This document shows, piece after piece, positions 52,911 through 61,179 of a stretch of DNA of 64,000 nucleotides. This DNA comes from Leeuwenhoekiella marinoflava DSM 3653. GTDB lineage: Bacteria > Bacteroidota > Bacteroidia > Flavobacteriales > Flavobacteriaceae. The first letter of the stretch is position 1, and each line of letters opens with the position of its first letter. The translations under genes were made by a program, and so were the position numbers. The notes under the pieces are model-generated. The model was not told the DNA's origin, did not search any database, and was given only the letters and a program-made list of their open reading frames with translations. The stretch spans positions 124,001-188,000 of the forward strand of contig NZ_FQUN01000003.1 in the NCBI RefSeq assembly GCF_900129005.1, given 5' to 3'.

Positions 52911-53106
52911 TTTATCGGGAACGATTTTTAAAGATTTCTTTAAAAATCCTCCCAAATATTTGATGATTGTAATGAAACAAGCCCCATCAAATTTAAAGTT
53001 TTTGAAAAATCTGCTTTAATACATACATCTTTGTTTTTCAGTATATTAATCATTAATTTTGATAAATTATTGTTTTCATTTTTCGCCTTCTCAAATTTTA
53101 AACAAT

Positions 53107-53505
53107 ATGCACCTACATTATTCTGGAAAACAGAGCTTCACAAATAAAGCTGTCAATAAAGCAAATCGAATTTTAGTCAGTTCCTTTTATCAAAAAGAAA
53201 TTGAGAACAAAATTGATTTTATTGATACAGCTACGTTGATTGCTCAATTAAAATCAAATAACCCCGAAACTATCGAAGTAGTCAGCTCTTGGGGTCCTTT
53301 CAAATTAAAAAAGGAGGATTCAATCCTTCAGACAACTAAAATTTCAATAAACCGAAGTCATATAAAAAATTCTAGATATCTGTTAGTTGTTAAATTGTTA
53401 ACGGATTATACCTGTATACAACTAGGTCTGCTAGATACAGCTCAAGAAGAGAAAAGACGACAAGTAGGTTTGATAATTGAAAAGCTTGTTAAATCTTATA
53501 TCTAA
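53107..53505 (+). CDS. Unknown 132-residue protein between direct repeats
   Basis: From the ATG at 53107; an upstream TTG at 53059 is less likely. Charged and helical with a C-terminal basic helix (LDTAQEEKRRQVGLIIEKLV). No family recognised and no signal peptide. It lies inside the 0.8-kb segment bounded by the 77-bp repeats. Intact frame amid decayed neighbours. Confidence 0.5.
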   Translation: MHLHYSGKQSFTNKAVNKANRILVSSFYQKEIENKIDFIDTATLIAQLKSNNPETIEVVSSWGPFKLKKEDSILQTTKISINRSHIKNSRYLLVVKLLTDYTCIQLGLLDTAQEEKRRQVGLIIEKLVKSYI

Positions 53506-53586
53506 ATTTTACGCCGTTTTTCTCTATCCCGCAAAAGGCTTCATTGCGGTAAAAGCGGTTCATTCCAAAATCTTGAACCCAATCCC

Positions 53587-53663
53587 AGAAAAAGGGATTG
53601 AGTTCGCTTAACCCTTCTTAGTTGAGAATTCTATTTGTCTTTCTAGATTAGAATAATTTCAGT
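53587..53663. repeat. 77-bp direct repeat, copy 2
   Basis: See 52834-52910; includes the codons for EKGIEFA of the ABC-transporter tail but not the rest of that gene. Confidence 0.85.
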
Positions 53664-53706
53664 ATAAACAGAGCGAATGATTATCCTAATCTTAAATTTT
53701 GTAGCT

Positions 53707-54030
53707 ATGAGTCCTAAATTTTCTAGAATCAATTTTCATATAGAAACAGTGGAGCGTTTTAAAAAGTAGGCCATAGCAAATTATACAGAAACTTTAGAAT
53801 GCCATTTTAGACTTTTTTGAGAAGTATTCGATCAATTCTTTTGTACCTTTTGATGATTCCGTTCACAGTTTACACCTCTTAATTGATAAGCGAATGGATG
53901 CTGTTGAGGCTATCTAACGAAGAATTGAAGCCGAGCAATTGAAGTCAATCAAAGAGCATTGGAAAGCTTATTTCGTCCTCAAAAAAGTGATGAACCCTTG
54001 CTTGTGGAGCGGATAAATTTTAAGAAAGAG
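53707..54030 (+). pseudogene. Degraded BfmA/BtgA-type mobilization protein
   Basis: With one frameshift and in-frame stops the reading is FSRINFHIETVERFKK, stop, AIANYTETLECHFRLF, frameshift, FEKYSINSFVPFDDSVHSLH, LLIDKRMDAVEAI, stop, RRIEAEQLKS. This follows the BfmA/BtgA pattern (ERFKKFA...Y...LE.M..FFE......L..RI.A.IAIIR.IE). These proteins aid oriT-dependent mobilization of Bacteroidota elements. Confidence 0.65.
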
Positions 54031-54399
54031 TAGCTAGCTTTTTAAGATTTGGAAGGCAATGATTTTTGATTCAAAACCTTACCGAAATAGAATTAATTCA
54101 ATCTGGAAGGGCTCTTTTTTTCCTTTTCATCAGCATTAAATGTTTTCGATTGTACATTTTAAGGCTAAATCACGTCCGTTGTATATGCCCGTTAAATTTA
54201 GTGCCTATCGTTGCCAGCATCTGAAAGTTAAACAAGCACCTTTAATACAAAATAAACTTATTGGATAACTCGGTGGATAATCACTCCAAAATAGCCCCTT
54301 ATTTAAAAACCCAGTTAAACTCAAACATTAAATTCCTTAACTCATCAGTTTTTTTCCTTGGCTCATTGTTTTCTTATTTCACAAAAAGTGCACTTGAAA

Positions 54400-54407
54400 T
54401 AGGTTTG
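54400..54407 (+). promoter_or_regulatory. -7 box upstream of the secreted-protein/LytTR module
   Basis: TAGGTTTG fits TAnnTTTG, 29 bases before the start codon at 54437. Confidence 0.45.
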
Positions 54408-54436
54408 CTTCATCAACAAAATAAATATTAAAAACC

Positions 54437-55183
54437 ATGAAAAGAGAACTAGTTTTTTTAAGAGCTTTTGCTGTAACGATTGTAGTCGGAATGATTTTAA
54501 TAACCACTTCAGGTTTCAAAAAAAATGAAAATCAAAAATTCAGTGAAATTGATGTCGAAAGAATCAATATTGTGGAAGCAGACGGAACCGTAAAAATGAT
54601 TATTACAAACTTTGAGCGCTTTCCTAACGGAACCGATAAAATCAATGCGAGACCTACAAATGAGGAGCGGAAAAAGCGTTCAGGGATGTTATTTTTCAAT
54701 GAAGATGGAATAGAATGTGGTGGATTTATTTATGATGGACAAAAAAATGAAAACGGACATAGCTCCGGATTATCATTAACCTATGACCAATATGACGGTG
54801 ATCAGGTGATGCAACTACTCACCCAGGATTATCAAAAAGGAGGCGATAGGTTTGTGAGTAGCAGTCTGGCCTTTAACGATCGCCCAAGTAAAGAATCTCA
54901 AATCAAAACAGCAGAGATTATGAAGGAGTTGCAAGAGCTTCGTATGAAAGATCCCAAGGCTATGCGGCTAAAGCAAAAAGAATACGAAAATCAGGGTTTG
55001 ATAGGGGGTGTTCCTCGTATAATGCTAGGAAAAACACGAAGTCAGAATAACGGCTTATTCCTTTTTGATGATAAAGGTCTGCCAAAGGCGATGTTTTATG
55101 TAGACAAAGAAAACAATGCTAAACTTGATTTCTATGACGAGCAAGGAAACACGATTGCGTCATTCCCGGAAAACAAAAAATAA
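54437..55183 (+). CDS. Secreted or membrane-anchored protein of unknown function
   Basis: A 248-residue protein with an N-terminal hydrophobic helix (LRAFAVTIVVGMILITTSGF). The rest is polar with two echoing segments: IDVERINIVEADGTVKMIIT near residue 40 and FLFDDKGLPKAMFYVDKENN plus LDFYDEQGNTIASFP at the C-end, suggesting a beta fold of related repeats. No catalytic motif seen. It precedes the sensor kinase by about 55 bp in the same direction, so it may be the sensed or regulated partner. Confidence 0.65.
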   Translation: MKRELVFLRAFAVTIVVGMILITTSGFKKNENQKFSEIDVERINIVEADGTVKMIITNFERFPNGTDKINARPTNEERKKRSGMLFFNEDGIECGGFIYDGQKNENGHSSGLSLTYDQYDGDQVMQLLTQDYQKGGDRFVSSSLAFNDRPSKESQIKTAEIMKELQELRMKDPKAMRLKQKEYENQGLIGGVPRIMLGKTRSQNNGLFLFDDKGLPKAMFYVDKENNAKLDFYDEQGNTIASFPENKK

Positions 55184-55239
55184 TAAATCTATTAAAATAG
55201 CATTATAGAGATATAATGCTATTTTTAATTTTTGACGCA

Positions 55240-56268
55240 ATGAAAAAACTGCTACATACTCTATATGTGAACCGGTATTTTTTACTGTTCATTTTACTGT
55301 TTGCATATTTTCAATCTATTTATATCCGTATAGTAGTAAGAGGAGGTGTTAATGCCTATGTTTTTACGCCAGATGCTGCATTTGCTGCGCTCATTTCAGT
55401 AAGTATCCTTTTTTTAATTATGCTCTTTTTTATCAGAAAATGGAATACGTCTATTGTTTTTGGAGTACAAGAAATGATAAAAATATTCAGTGCTTCGCTC
55501 GTTACTTTTTTAATTGTTACGCATTTAATCGGGTTCGTGATAGCCTTTTTTTTTGATACTATTGAACGAAATTTTAATCAACAAACGCTTATTTTGTCTA
55601 CGTTTTCTATTTTTTTAGACGGTATAATTTACGGTAGCTTTTTTCTGGTATATTACTATTTCCAACAAAATAGTAAAAAACAGAAGCAACTAATTAGTTA
55701 CAACCAGACAATTTCAGAAAGTAAAATCAATCAGCTTAAAACACAACTCAACCCCCATTTTCTATTTAATAATCTGAATGTATTGGATCAATTGATTGAG
55801 GAAGATAAAGACAAAGCATCTGATTTTTTGAATGAATTTGCAGACATTTATAGATATGTTTTACAAGCCTCAGAACAAAAATTTATTAGTCTCAAGGAAG
55901 AATTAATTTTTGCCGAAAATTACTTTAGATTAATAAAACACAAGTATGGAAACGCATACCAATTGAATATTGAAAATCAAAATAGTGACGGGTACATCGT
56001 ACCGCTTACCTTACAATTACTAATTGAAAATGCCGTTCAGCATAATTTGGGAACGGTAAAAGAACCTATTTATATTCAAATTAATATCGATAGGAACATT
56101 AATGTAATCAACAACTACATACCTAAACGAAATGCAAAATTGACTTCTGGTAGAGCCTTGAACAACCTAAAGGAGCAATATAAATTACTAACAAAGACTC
56201 CGATTAAAATTGAGAAAGCTAACAGTATATTTTCTGTAAACCTTCCTATAATTAAAATCTTAAACTAG
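55240..56268 (+). CDS. LytS-like sensor histidine kinase
   Basis: From the ATG at 55240 (342 residues); an ATG at 55216 would add 8. Four hydrophobic helices (FLLFILLFAYFQSIYIRIVV; AALISVSILFLIMLFFI; LVTFLIVTHLIGFVIAFFF; FLDGIIYGSFFLVYYYF), then the His_kinase domain with LKTQLNPHFLFNNLNVLDQL (phospho-acceptor His) and LQLLIENAVQHNLGTVKE (N box). Its G-box region is short. Its stop overlaps the start of the response regulator. Confidence 0.88.
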   Translation: MKKLLHTLYVNRYFLLFILLFAYFQSIYIRIVVRGGVNAYVFTPDAAFAALISVSILFLIMLFFIRKWNTSIVFGVQEMIKIFSASLVTFLIVTHLIGFVIAFFFDTIERNFNQQTLILSTFSIFLDGIIYGSFFLVYYYFQQNSKKQKQLISYNQTISESKINQLKTQLNPHFLFNNLNVLDQLIEEDKDKASDFLNEFADIYRYVLQASEQKFISLKEELIFAENYFRLIKHKYGNAYQLNIENQNSDGYIVPLTLQLLIENAVQHNLGTVKEPIYIQINIDRNINVINNYIPKRNAKLTSGRALNNLKEQYKLLTKTPIKIEKANSIFSVNLPIIKILN

Positions 56269-57035
56269 TGGTGAAAGTACTAATAATAGAAGACGAAATT
56301 CCAGCCAGAAAGAAACTGAAACGATTTTTAAAGGATTTAGACACAAAAACTGAAGTTGTAGCAGAGCTTGATACCGTAGCAAGAGCAGTTGACGTTCTTA
56401 ATACTACTAACGTAGATCTTATTTTTTCGGATATTGAATTGTTAGATGGTAATGCTTTTGAAGTCTACAAACAGGTTCGAGTTTTTTGTCCAATTATTTT
56501 CACCACAGCCTATGATCAGTTTTTGATGAATGCTTTTGAAACTAACGGAATAGCCTATTTATTAAAGCCATTTTCCAGAGATCGTTTTCAAGCCGCCTGG
56601 GATAAATTTTTACTATTAAAAAAGTCAGCTTCCGAAGAAAATCAACAACTGAATATACTGACAAACCTTATCCACCAAACTTTTACAAAAAAGGCATATA
56701 AAGAACAGTTTACAATTCATAAACAACAGGGGATTTATTTTTTAAAAACAGAAAACATCAGCTTCTTTGAAGCTAATGAGGGCGTTATTTTTGCATTTGA
56801 TATAACTGGAAAAAAGCATTTATTAAGCGAATCTTCTTTAAAAAGTATAGAACAGAATCTTAGTTCTGAAGATTTTTTCAGAATCAACCGTAGTGTACTG
56901 TTAAATAAACAAAACGTAGAGAAAATAGAACGCTACACAAAAAACACTTTAGCAATAATAGTTAAAGGTTTAAATAACCATCTTAAAACTAGCCAAAGTA
57001 ATACAGCCTCTTTTAGAGAGTGGATTGAAAAATAG
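56268..57035 (+). CDS. LytTR-family response regulator
   Basis: A 255-residue protein beginning at GTG (two adjacent GTG codons). Receiver domain: VLIIEDEIPARKKLKRFLKD, phospho-acceptor Asp in DLIFSDIELLDGNAFEVYK, switch Thr/Lys in IFTTAYDQF and YLLKPFSRD. LytTR DNA-binding domain from about 150: FTIHKQQGIYFLKTENISFF to EDFFRINRSVLLNKQNVEKI. It overlaps the kinase gene by 1 bp, so the pair is coupled. No direct-repeat target was found upstream by eye. Confidence 0.92.
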   Translation: MVKVLIIEDEIPARKKLKRFLKDLDTKTEVVAELDTVARAVDVLNTTNVDLIFSDIELLDGNAFEVYKQVRVFCPIIFTTAYDQFLMNAFETNGIAYLLKPFSRDRFQAAWDKFLLLKKSASEENQQLNILTNLIHQTFTKKAYKEQFTIHKQQGIYFLKTENISFFEANEGVIFAFDITGKKHLLSESSLKSIEQNLSSEDFFRINRSVLLNKQNVEKIERYTKNTLAIIVKGLNNHLKTSQSNTASFREWIEK

Positions 57036-57103
57036 AAAAAATTTTACAACAAAAAATAACCTTTGATCAAGGCTGAAGTTCTAAGAAATATCAACAACAC
57101 AAT

Positions 57104-57284
57104 CTAAATCATCACAATCCGTTCATTATAGTCATCCAATACCGTACTAAGCAATGACTTTAAATAAATCTGTGTAGTATTCAAACTGGTGTGCCCTAAC
57201 AGCTCTGATATCGCTTGTGTAGCAAAGCTGTGTCGGGCTACATATGCCGTGAGTGTCTGTTGAATCTGGCATTTTTTACCGATT
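57104..57284 (-). pseudogene. Tyrosine recombinase C-terminal remnant A
   Basis: Frame reads IGKKCQIQQTLTAYVARHSF, ATQAISELLGHTSLNTTQIY, LKSLLSTVLDDYNERIVMI and stop. It keeps the R-H-x-x-A box, the LGH motif and the Tyr, but about 9 residues usual between RHSFAT and ISELLGH are missing and a stop lies upstream. A different family from the intact integrase at 50662-51945. Confidence 0.75.
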
Positions 57285-57732
57285 CACCTTGCTTCCGCTA
57301 GTCTTTGACTAATGAAGCATAAGTAAGCACAAGCATAAAAGCTCCTGATGTTTTAGAGACTTATTCTCAAATAAGTTGAATTAATCTTTGCCATTAGCCG
57401 GTCCAATATTTTAAGTAGAAAATTAGAACAACATTCAATTGTTACAAAATTTTGACAACTGCAGGGCGGTAAAAATTGTCTTTCAAAATTTTAAAACCTG
57501 AAGACCTATTAGGCAACAAGTCAAACTCTAAACATCTGATTAACAAAACCCTTTATACATCTATTTTACACCTCAATCTCCGCCAGATCCTGTAAACAAA
57601 AGCTACTTCCTGCACCGAGAACATTAGGAGCTGCCTTGAGAAGGAAGCATTTTGTCCAGTTTTGGAGCTATAAATCAATCAGGTTTCATCTGTTAATAAA
57701 TTCTTAAATTCTAGCATTTCAAAACCCGTTTT

Positions 57733-57786
57733 CATACACTCTTCATACACTATCCTAGGGGATGCCTAGGGGTTGACTGGGAGTTG
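57733..57786. repeat. 11-bp phased repeat array A
   Basis: Two units CATACACTCTT/CATACACTATC (57733-57754, last base shared) run into three units CCTAGGGGATG, CCTAGGGGTTG, ACTGGGAGTTG (57754-57786). The strict 11-bp period suggests protein sites on one DNA face. Confidence 0.6.
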
Positions 57787-58436
57787 CCCTTCCTGGGGGC
57801 TGAATTTGCCTTGAATACCGGTTCAAAATACAAAAAAGTCACTTCGAATGGTTGAAGCATAGCGTTAGCTTAAGAATATATATTCAGGAGCATGTTGACC
57901 CCTCTGTGAATTTATTCCGGGTACTTCTTGCTATACTTAAGAAAAAGAAAATCAAAGAATAAAATTTTCAGTTCTAATTTTAAATCCGGCCTACTTTTTA
58001 CATCTGTAGCAAAACAAGCAAATACCGCAGCGGTGGGAGCGGAGGATGGAATAGCGCAGCGGTTTGCCATCCGCAGGATAAGGGATTTGTGTAGTTTTCA
58101 AAGATGTAAAAATAAGCCTTGATCTTTTGGTTTCCAGCCGCATCAACTCGCTCAAAGACATGCTTTGCCGTATCAATACAAAAGAACAGGAACACGAATA
58201 GAAGTAATAGGTTCTATAGTGTCTTCCTTACTTTTCTTTACTCGCGTGATTATTATTTCACGGGAGCTCGTGAACCTCGTGTCCTCGGTTTGCATCGAGA
58301 AGTCTTTTTAGTTAACCTCGGTTATCTCAATCCCCCGGATACAACAGGCTAAATGCAAGGATACTGCCTTGTGCTCCTTTGTTCCCTCCAACGTGAACCC
58401 AGATCCGCCCACAAAAAGTGTGGCAACCTGTGGGTG

Positions 58437-58469
58437 CAGTGTGGACTCAGTGTGGACTTACTGTGGACT
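58437..58469. repeat. 11-bp tandem array B
   Basis: CAGTGTGGACT twice exactly, then TACTGTGGACT, back to back; about 40 bp before integrase remnant B ends. Confidence 0.7.
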
Positions 58470-58511
58470 CATTTGGCTTTATCGGGGAAGCTGTGGATAT
58501 CTGAACCGCTA

Positions 58512-58748
58512 TCAAATCATCACGATGCGTTCCTTAATAAGCGTCTCAATTCGTACTGGAGGCGATTTTAAATAAACCTGATTGATATACAGGCTGGTAT
58601 GCCCTAACAGCTCTGATAGGGTCTGTTGAATCTGGTACTTTTCGTCAATTTTACGTAGACTTAAGTTGTAGCCGCGGCGGGCGCGGTGCAGGTCTTTATA
58701 AATTAAGCTGTTGTAAACGGAATTTTCAGGTCTCCTTAAAATTTTCAC
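58512..58748 (-). pseudogene. Tyrosine recombinase C-terminal remnant B
   Basis: 78 codons open: residues 28-47 YNLSLRKIDEKYQIQQTLSE then LLGHTSLYINQVYLKS and RIETLIKERIVMI. Compared with remnant A it lacks the whole RHSFAT segment between QIQQTL and SELLGH, so the catalytic Arg/His are gone. It abuts the degenerate tRNA end. Confidence 0.75.
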
Positions 58749-58786
58749 AATCAGGTGATTCCTAGTTCGAGCCCCGGTTTGACCAC
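58746..58786 (+). pseudogene. Degenerate 3' end of the CAU tRNA (old attachment site)
   Basis: Aligns without gaps to the tRNA from its anticodon to the base after its 3' end at 34 of 41 positions. No 5' half is present, so it is a fossil attR, not a gene. Confidence 0.75.
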
Positions 58787-58791
58787 AAGAG

Positions 58792-58820
58792 AAGCCTTAC
58801 GAGAGATTGTAATGCTTTTT
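58792..58820 (+). terminator. tRNA-type terminator, copy 2 (imperfect)
   Basis: AAGCCTTAC, GAGAGATT, GTAATGCTT and a T-run: same as 52159-52187 with one stem mismatch. Confidence 0.55.
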
Positions 58821-58850
58821 TTTGGCACCGTCAAAGGGTTTAATATTCCG

Positions 58851-58957
58851 TCCCGATAGCTCGGGATGCCTCGAAATTTAAAATTTGTTTCTAACGAATG
58901 CCTTGCGGGTCTGCTGTTGTCAGATACAGACAGGCTTGCCCCGAGCTAGTTTACTGT
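58851..58957. repeat. Dispersed intergenic repeat, copy 2
   Basis: Begins TCCCGATAGCTCGGGATG and ends GGCTTGCCCCGAGCTAGTTT; same ends as 45484-45567. Marks return to core-type intergenic DNA after the island. Confidence 0.6.
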
Positions 58958-59110
58958 TTTTTATGAAAATAAAAAAATCGCTACAGCTGATTTCTACGTA
59001 GATAAGTTAATTAAGTATACTTACTCGGTTAAGTAAGTAAAGAATTAGTTCTTTTAATTGCTCTATCGATAAAGAACATTGTTATGTAGTTAAAAACCTG
59101 CATATTTTCT

Positions 59111-59118
59111 TAATTTTG
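59111..59118 (+). promoter_or_regulatory. -7 box upstream of the proline-rich small protein
   Basis: TAATTTTG, 30 bases before the ATG at 59149. Confidence 0.45.
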
Positions 59119-59148
59119 TATATTCTTTAAAATGAAGACCCTACTTCT

Positions 59149-59370
59149 ATGAACGTTAAACTATATACTAAATATGTAGTTGCCTTAGCTTTTGCAATAG
59201 GGTTTGTAGGTATGGGGTATTCTAAAGGAGCTCCACCTCCACCTATTCCTCCACCAGTAGGTGCACAAGTTCCAATAGATGATTATATCCCTTCTTTGTT
59301 TTTTATAGCTTTTATTGCCGGTATTTATTTTTACAGTAGGCTTGATAAGAAACAAGCTACAAACGCATAA
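59149..59370 (+). CDS. Small proline-rich membrane protein
   Basis: A 73-residue protein: signal-like helix (YVVALAFAIGFVGMGYSKG), proline run (APPPPIPPPVGAQVPIDDY) and a second helix (IPSLFFIAFIAGIYFYSRL) with a charged tail. Similar signal-PPPP-helix peptides are frequent in flavobacteria; function unknown. Its end overlaps ribE by 14 bp tail to tail. Confidence 0.7.
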   Translation: MNVKLYTKYVVALAFAIGFVGMGYSKGAPPPPIPPPVGAQVPIDDYIPSLFFIAFIAGIYFYSRLDKKQATNA

Positions 59371-59941
59371 GACGTTTTACATACTTTCCGATAACATCGA
59401 ATTCTAAATTTACAGGTGTACCTGTTTTAAATAAGTTAAATGTAGTATGCTCGTAAGTATAAGGAATGATAGCAACGCTAAAACTGTTTTTCTGAGAATT
59501 GACAACCGTCAGACTTACTCCATTTATGGTTATTGATCCTTTTTCTATTGTAACATTGTTTAAAGAGGAATCATATTCAAAGGTGAAAATCCAGCTTCCG
59601 TCTTTTTGTTCTATGTTGATGCAGCTTGCGGTTTGATCTACATGTCCTTGTACGATATGCCCGTCAAGTCGGGTGCCTAATATCATTGCTCGTTCAAGAT
59701 TTACAGAATGATTTACTTGTAATGTATTTAGGTTTGTCTTTTGAAGCGTTTCTTCGATCGCGGTAACCGTATATTCATTTTCTTTTATAGAAACCACGGT
59801 AAGACAAACGCCATTATGCGCAAGGCTTTGGTCTATTTTAAGCTCAGGAGTTAGCTTGCTAGCTACGGTGATGTGTAAATTAGAGCCTTCGGTTTGTAAA
59901 TTTTTAACGATACCTAAATCTTCAATAATACCTGTAAACAT
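59357..59941 (-). CDS. ribE: Riboflavin synthase alpha chain
   Basis: A 194-residue protein with two lumazine-binding repeats: MFTGIIEDLGIVKNLQTEGS to HNGVCLTVVSIKENEYTVTA, and GTRLDGHIVQGHVDQTASCI to INGVSLTVVNSQKNSFSVAI. It dismutates two 6,7-dimethyl-8-ribityllumazines into riboflavin. No FMN riboswitch is visible upstream. Divergent from pdxA. Confidence 0.95.
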   Translation of the reverse strand: MFTGIIEDLGIVKNLQTEGSNLHITVASKLTPELKIDQSLAHNGVCLTVVSIKENEYTVTAIEETLQKTNLNTLQVNHSVNLERAMILGTRLDGHIVQGHVDQTASCINIEQKDGSWIFTFEYDSSLNNVTIEKGSITINGVSLTVVNSQKNSFSVAIIPYTYEHTTFNLFKTGTPVNLEFDVIGKYVKRLMRL

Positions 59942-60004
59942 GTTTGCGTTTTAATTGAGTACTTTTACATTTCAATTTACAAAAGAAAGCCAAAGCGGTC
60001 TAGC

Positions 60005-61075
60005 ATGAAAGGACAAAGCATAAAATTAGGAATTAGCATAGGAGATTTAAACGGAATAGGGGGCGAGGTCATTTTAAAGACTCTTGAAGACTTGAGAATG
60101 CTTGATTTTTGTACTCCGGTAATTTTCGCCTCTGCGAAAACCATAAGTTTTCTTTTAAAGCATTTCAACCTTGATATGAATTTTCAAGGGGTGAAGAGTG
60201 CTGACAAAGCCATCCACGGAAAGATTAATGTGGTTAATATCTGGAATGATAATCCGCATATACAATTTGGGGAAGAGACTGCTGAAGGAGGAAGTTTTGC
60301 TATTCAATCTTTGAGGGCTGCTGTTGATGCTTTGAAGAAAGAGGAGGTAGACGTTCTGATCACAGCACCTATTAATAAAGCTAATATTCAGGCTGATGAC
60401 TTTAAATTCCCGGGACATACAGATTTTCTGAATCAGGAATTAGAAGGAAATAGCTTGATGTTTATGGTTTCCGAAAAGTTGAAAGTTGGTCTTTTAACCG
60501 ATCATGTTCCGGTAAAAAATGTTTCAGATAAGATTACTGCAGAACTAATTACGCAAAAGTTTCAGACTATTCACCATTCTTTAGTTCAGGATTTTGGGAT
60601 ACGTAAACCCAAAATTGCTTTTTTAGGCATAAATCCGCACGTAGGTGATCATGGTGTAATTGGGAAGGAAGATGATGAAGTTTTGATTCCTGCATTAGCG
60701 CGTTTACGTGATAAAGGACATTTAAGTTATGGTCCTTATGCTGCAGATAGCTTTTTTGGCAGCGGAAACTACAAAAACTTTGATGCGATTATTGCTGCTT
60801 ACCACGATCAAGGCTTAATTCCATTTAAAACCTTGGCATTTGGTAAGGGCGTGAATTATACAGCCGGATTGAACAAAGTACGTACTTCGCCAGATCACGG
60901 TACTGCATTTGAGATTGCAGGAAAAGGCATAGCAGATATAAATTCTTTTAAAGAAGCCGTGTTTGTAGCCTTAGATATTTATAATAAGCGTTGTGAGTAT
61001 GGAGAATTAACCGAAAATGTCCTGCAAAAACAGCCCCGAAAAAAGCAATATTCGGGACGCTCACGTGGAAAATAA
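60005..61075 (+). CDS. pdxA: 4-hydroxythreonine-4-phosphate dehydrogenase
   Basis: A 356-residue protein. GISIGDLNGIGGEVILKTLE is the PdxA start; ALITAPINK-like VDVLITAPINKANI, FPGHTDFLNQEL, the metal His residues in LGINPHVGDHGVIG and AAYHDQGLIPFKTL, and VRTSPDHGTAFEIAGKG complete the site. Acts in deoxyxylulose-5-phosphate-dependent pyridoxal phosphate synthesis. A perfect DnaA box lies 16 bp after its stop. Confidence 0.94.
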   Translation: MKGQSIKLGISIGDLNGIGGEVILKTLEDLRMLDFCTPVIFASAKTISFLLKHFNLDMNFQGVKSADKAIHGKINVVNIWNDNPHIQFGEETAEGGSFAIQSLRAAVDALKKEEVDVLITAPINKANIQADDFKFPGHTDFLNQELEGNSLMFMVSEKLKVGLLTDHVPVKNVSDKITAELITQKFQTIHHSLVQDFGIRKPKIAFLGINPHVGDHGVIGKEDDEVLIPALARLRDKGHLSYGPYAADSFFGSGNYKNFDAIIAAYHDQGLIPFKTLAFGKGVNYTAGLNKVRTSPDHGTAFEIAGKGIADINSFKEAVFVALDIYNKRCEYGELTENVLQKQPRKKQYSGRSRGK

Positions 61076-61126
61076 AGATATTTAAAAAATTTATCCACAC
61101 TTAATTAACAGCTTAATAAAAATTTA

Positions 61127-61134
61127 TATCTTTG
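61127..61134 (+). promoter_or_regulatory. -7 box of the yceD-rpmF-fabH-acc operon
   Basis: TATCTTTG matches TAnnTTTG, 45 bases before the yceD ATG at 61180. Confidence 0.55.
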
Positions 61135-61179
61135 CACCCGCCTTTTGCGGAAGAGAGGATTATAGGAAAGAGAAAGGTA

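Larger units (their letters stand above)
53506..54436. other. Degenerate stretch with mobilization-gene remnant
   Basis: Apart from the repeat copy at 53587-53663 and the pseudogene at 53707-54030 no coding frame stands. A promoter-like box lies at its right end. Confidence 0.6.
57036..58745. other. Decayed island DNA with integrase tails and 11-bp arrays
   Basis: No intact gene. Holds two integrase 3' remnants and two tandem arrays; short open frames at 57928-58122 and 58119-58571 have no recognisable product and are treated as chance. Composition is more GC-rich around 58.2-58.5 kb than its surroundings. Confidence 0.6.

Noticed and set aside
57928-58575. Open frames of 60-77 codons in the GC-richer stretch
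   Set aside because: Overlapping frames on both strands, no recognisable product, and one spans the 11-bp tandem repeats.
59700-60005. FMN riboswitch before ribE
   Set aside because: No RFN-element conserved blocks in the 63-bp gap or upstream sequence.
61055-61070. Another parS (CTCACGTGGAAAA) at the pdxA 3' end
   Set aside because: Only about 11 of 16 positions match, and the sequence is explained by the pdxA C-terminal codons.
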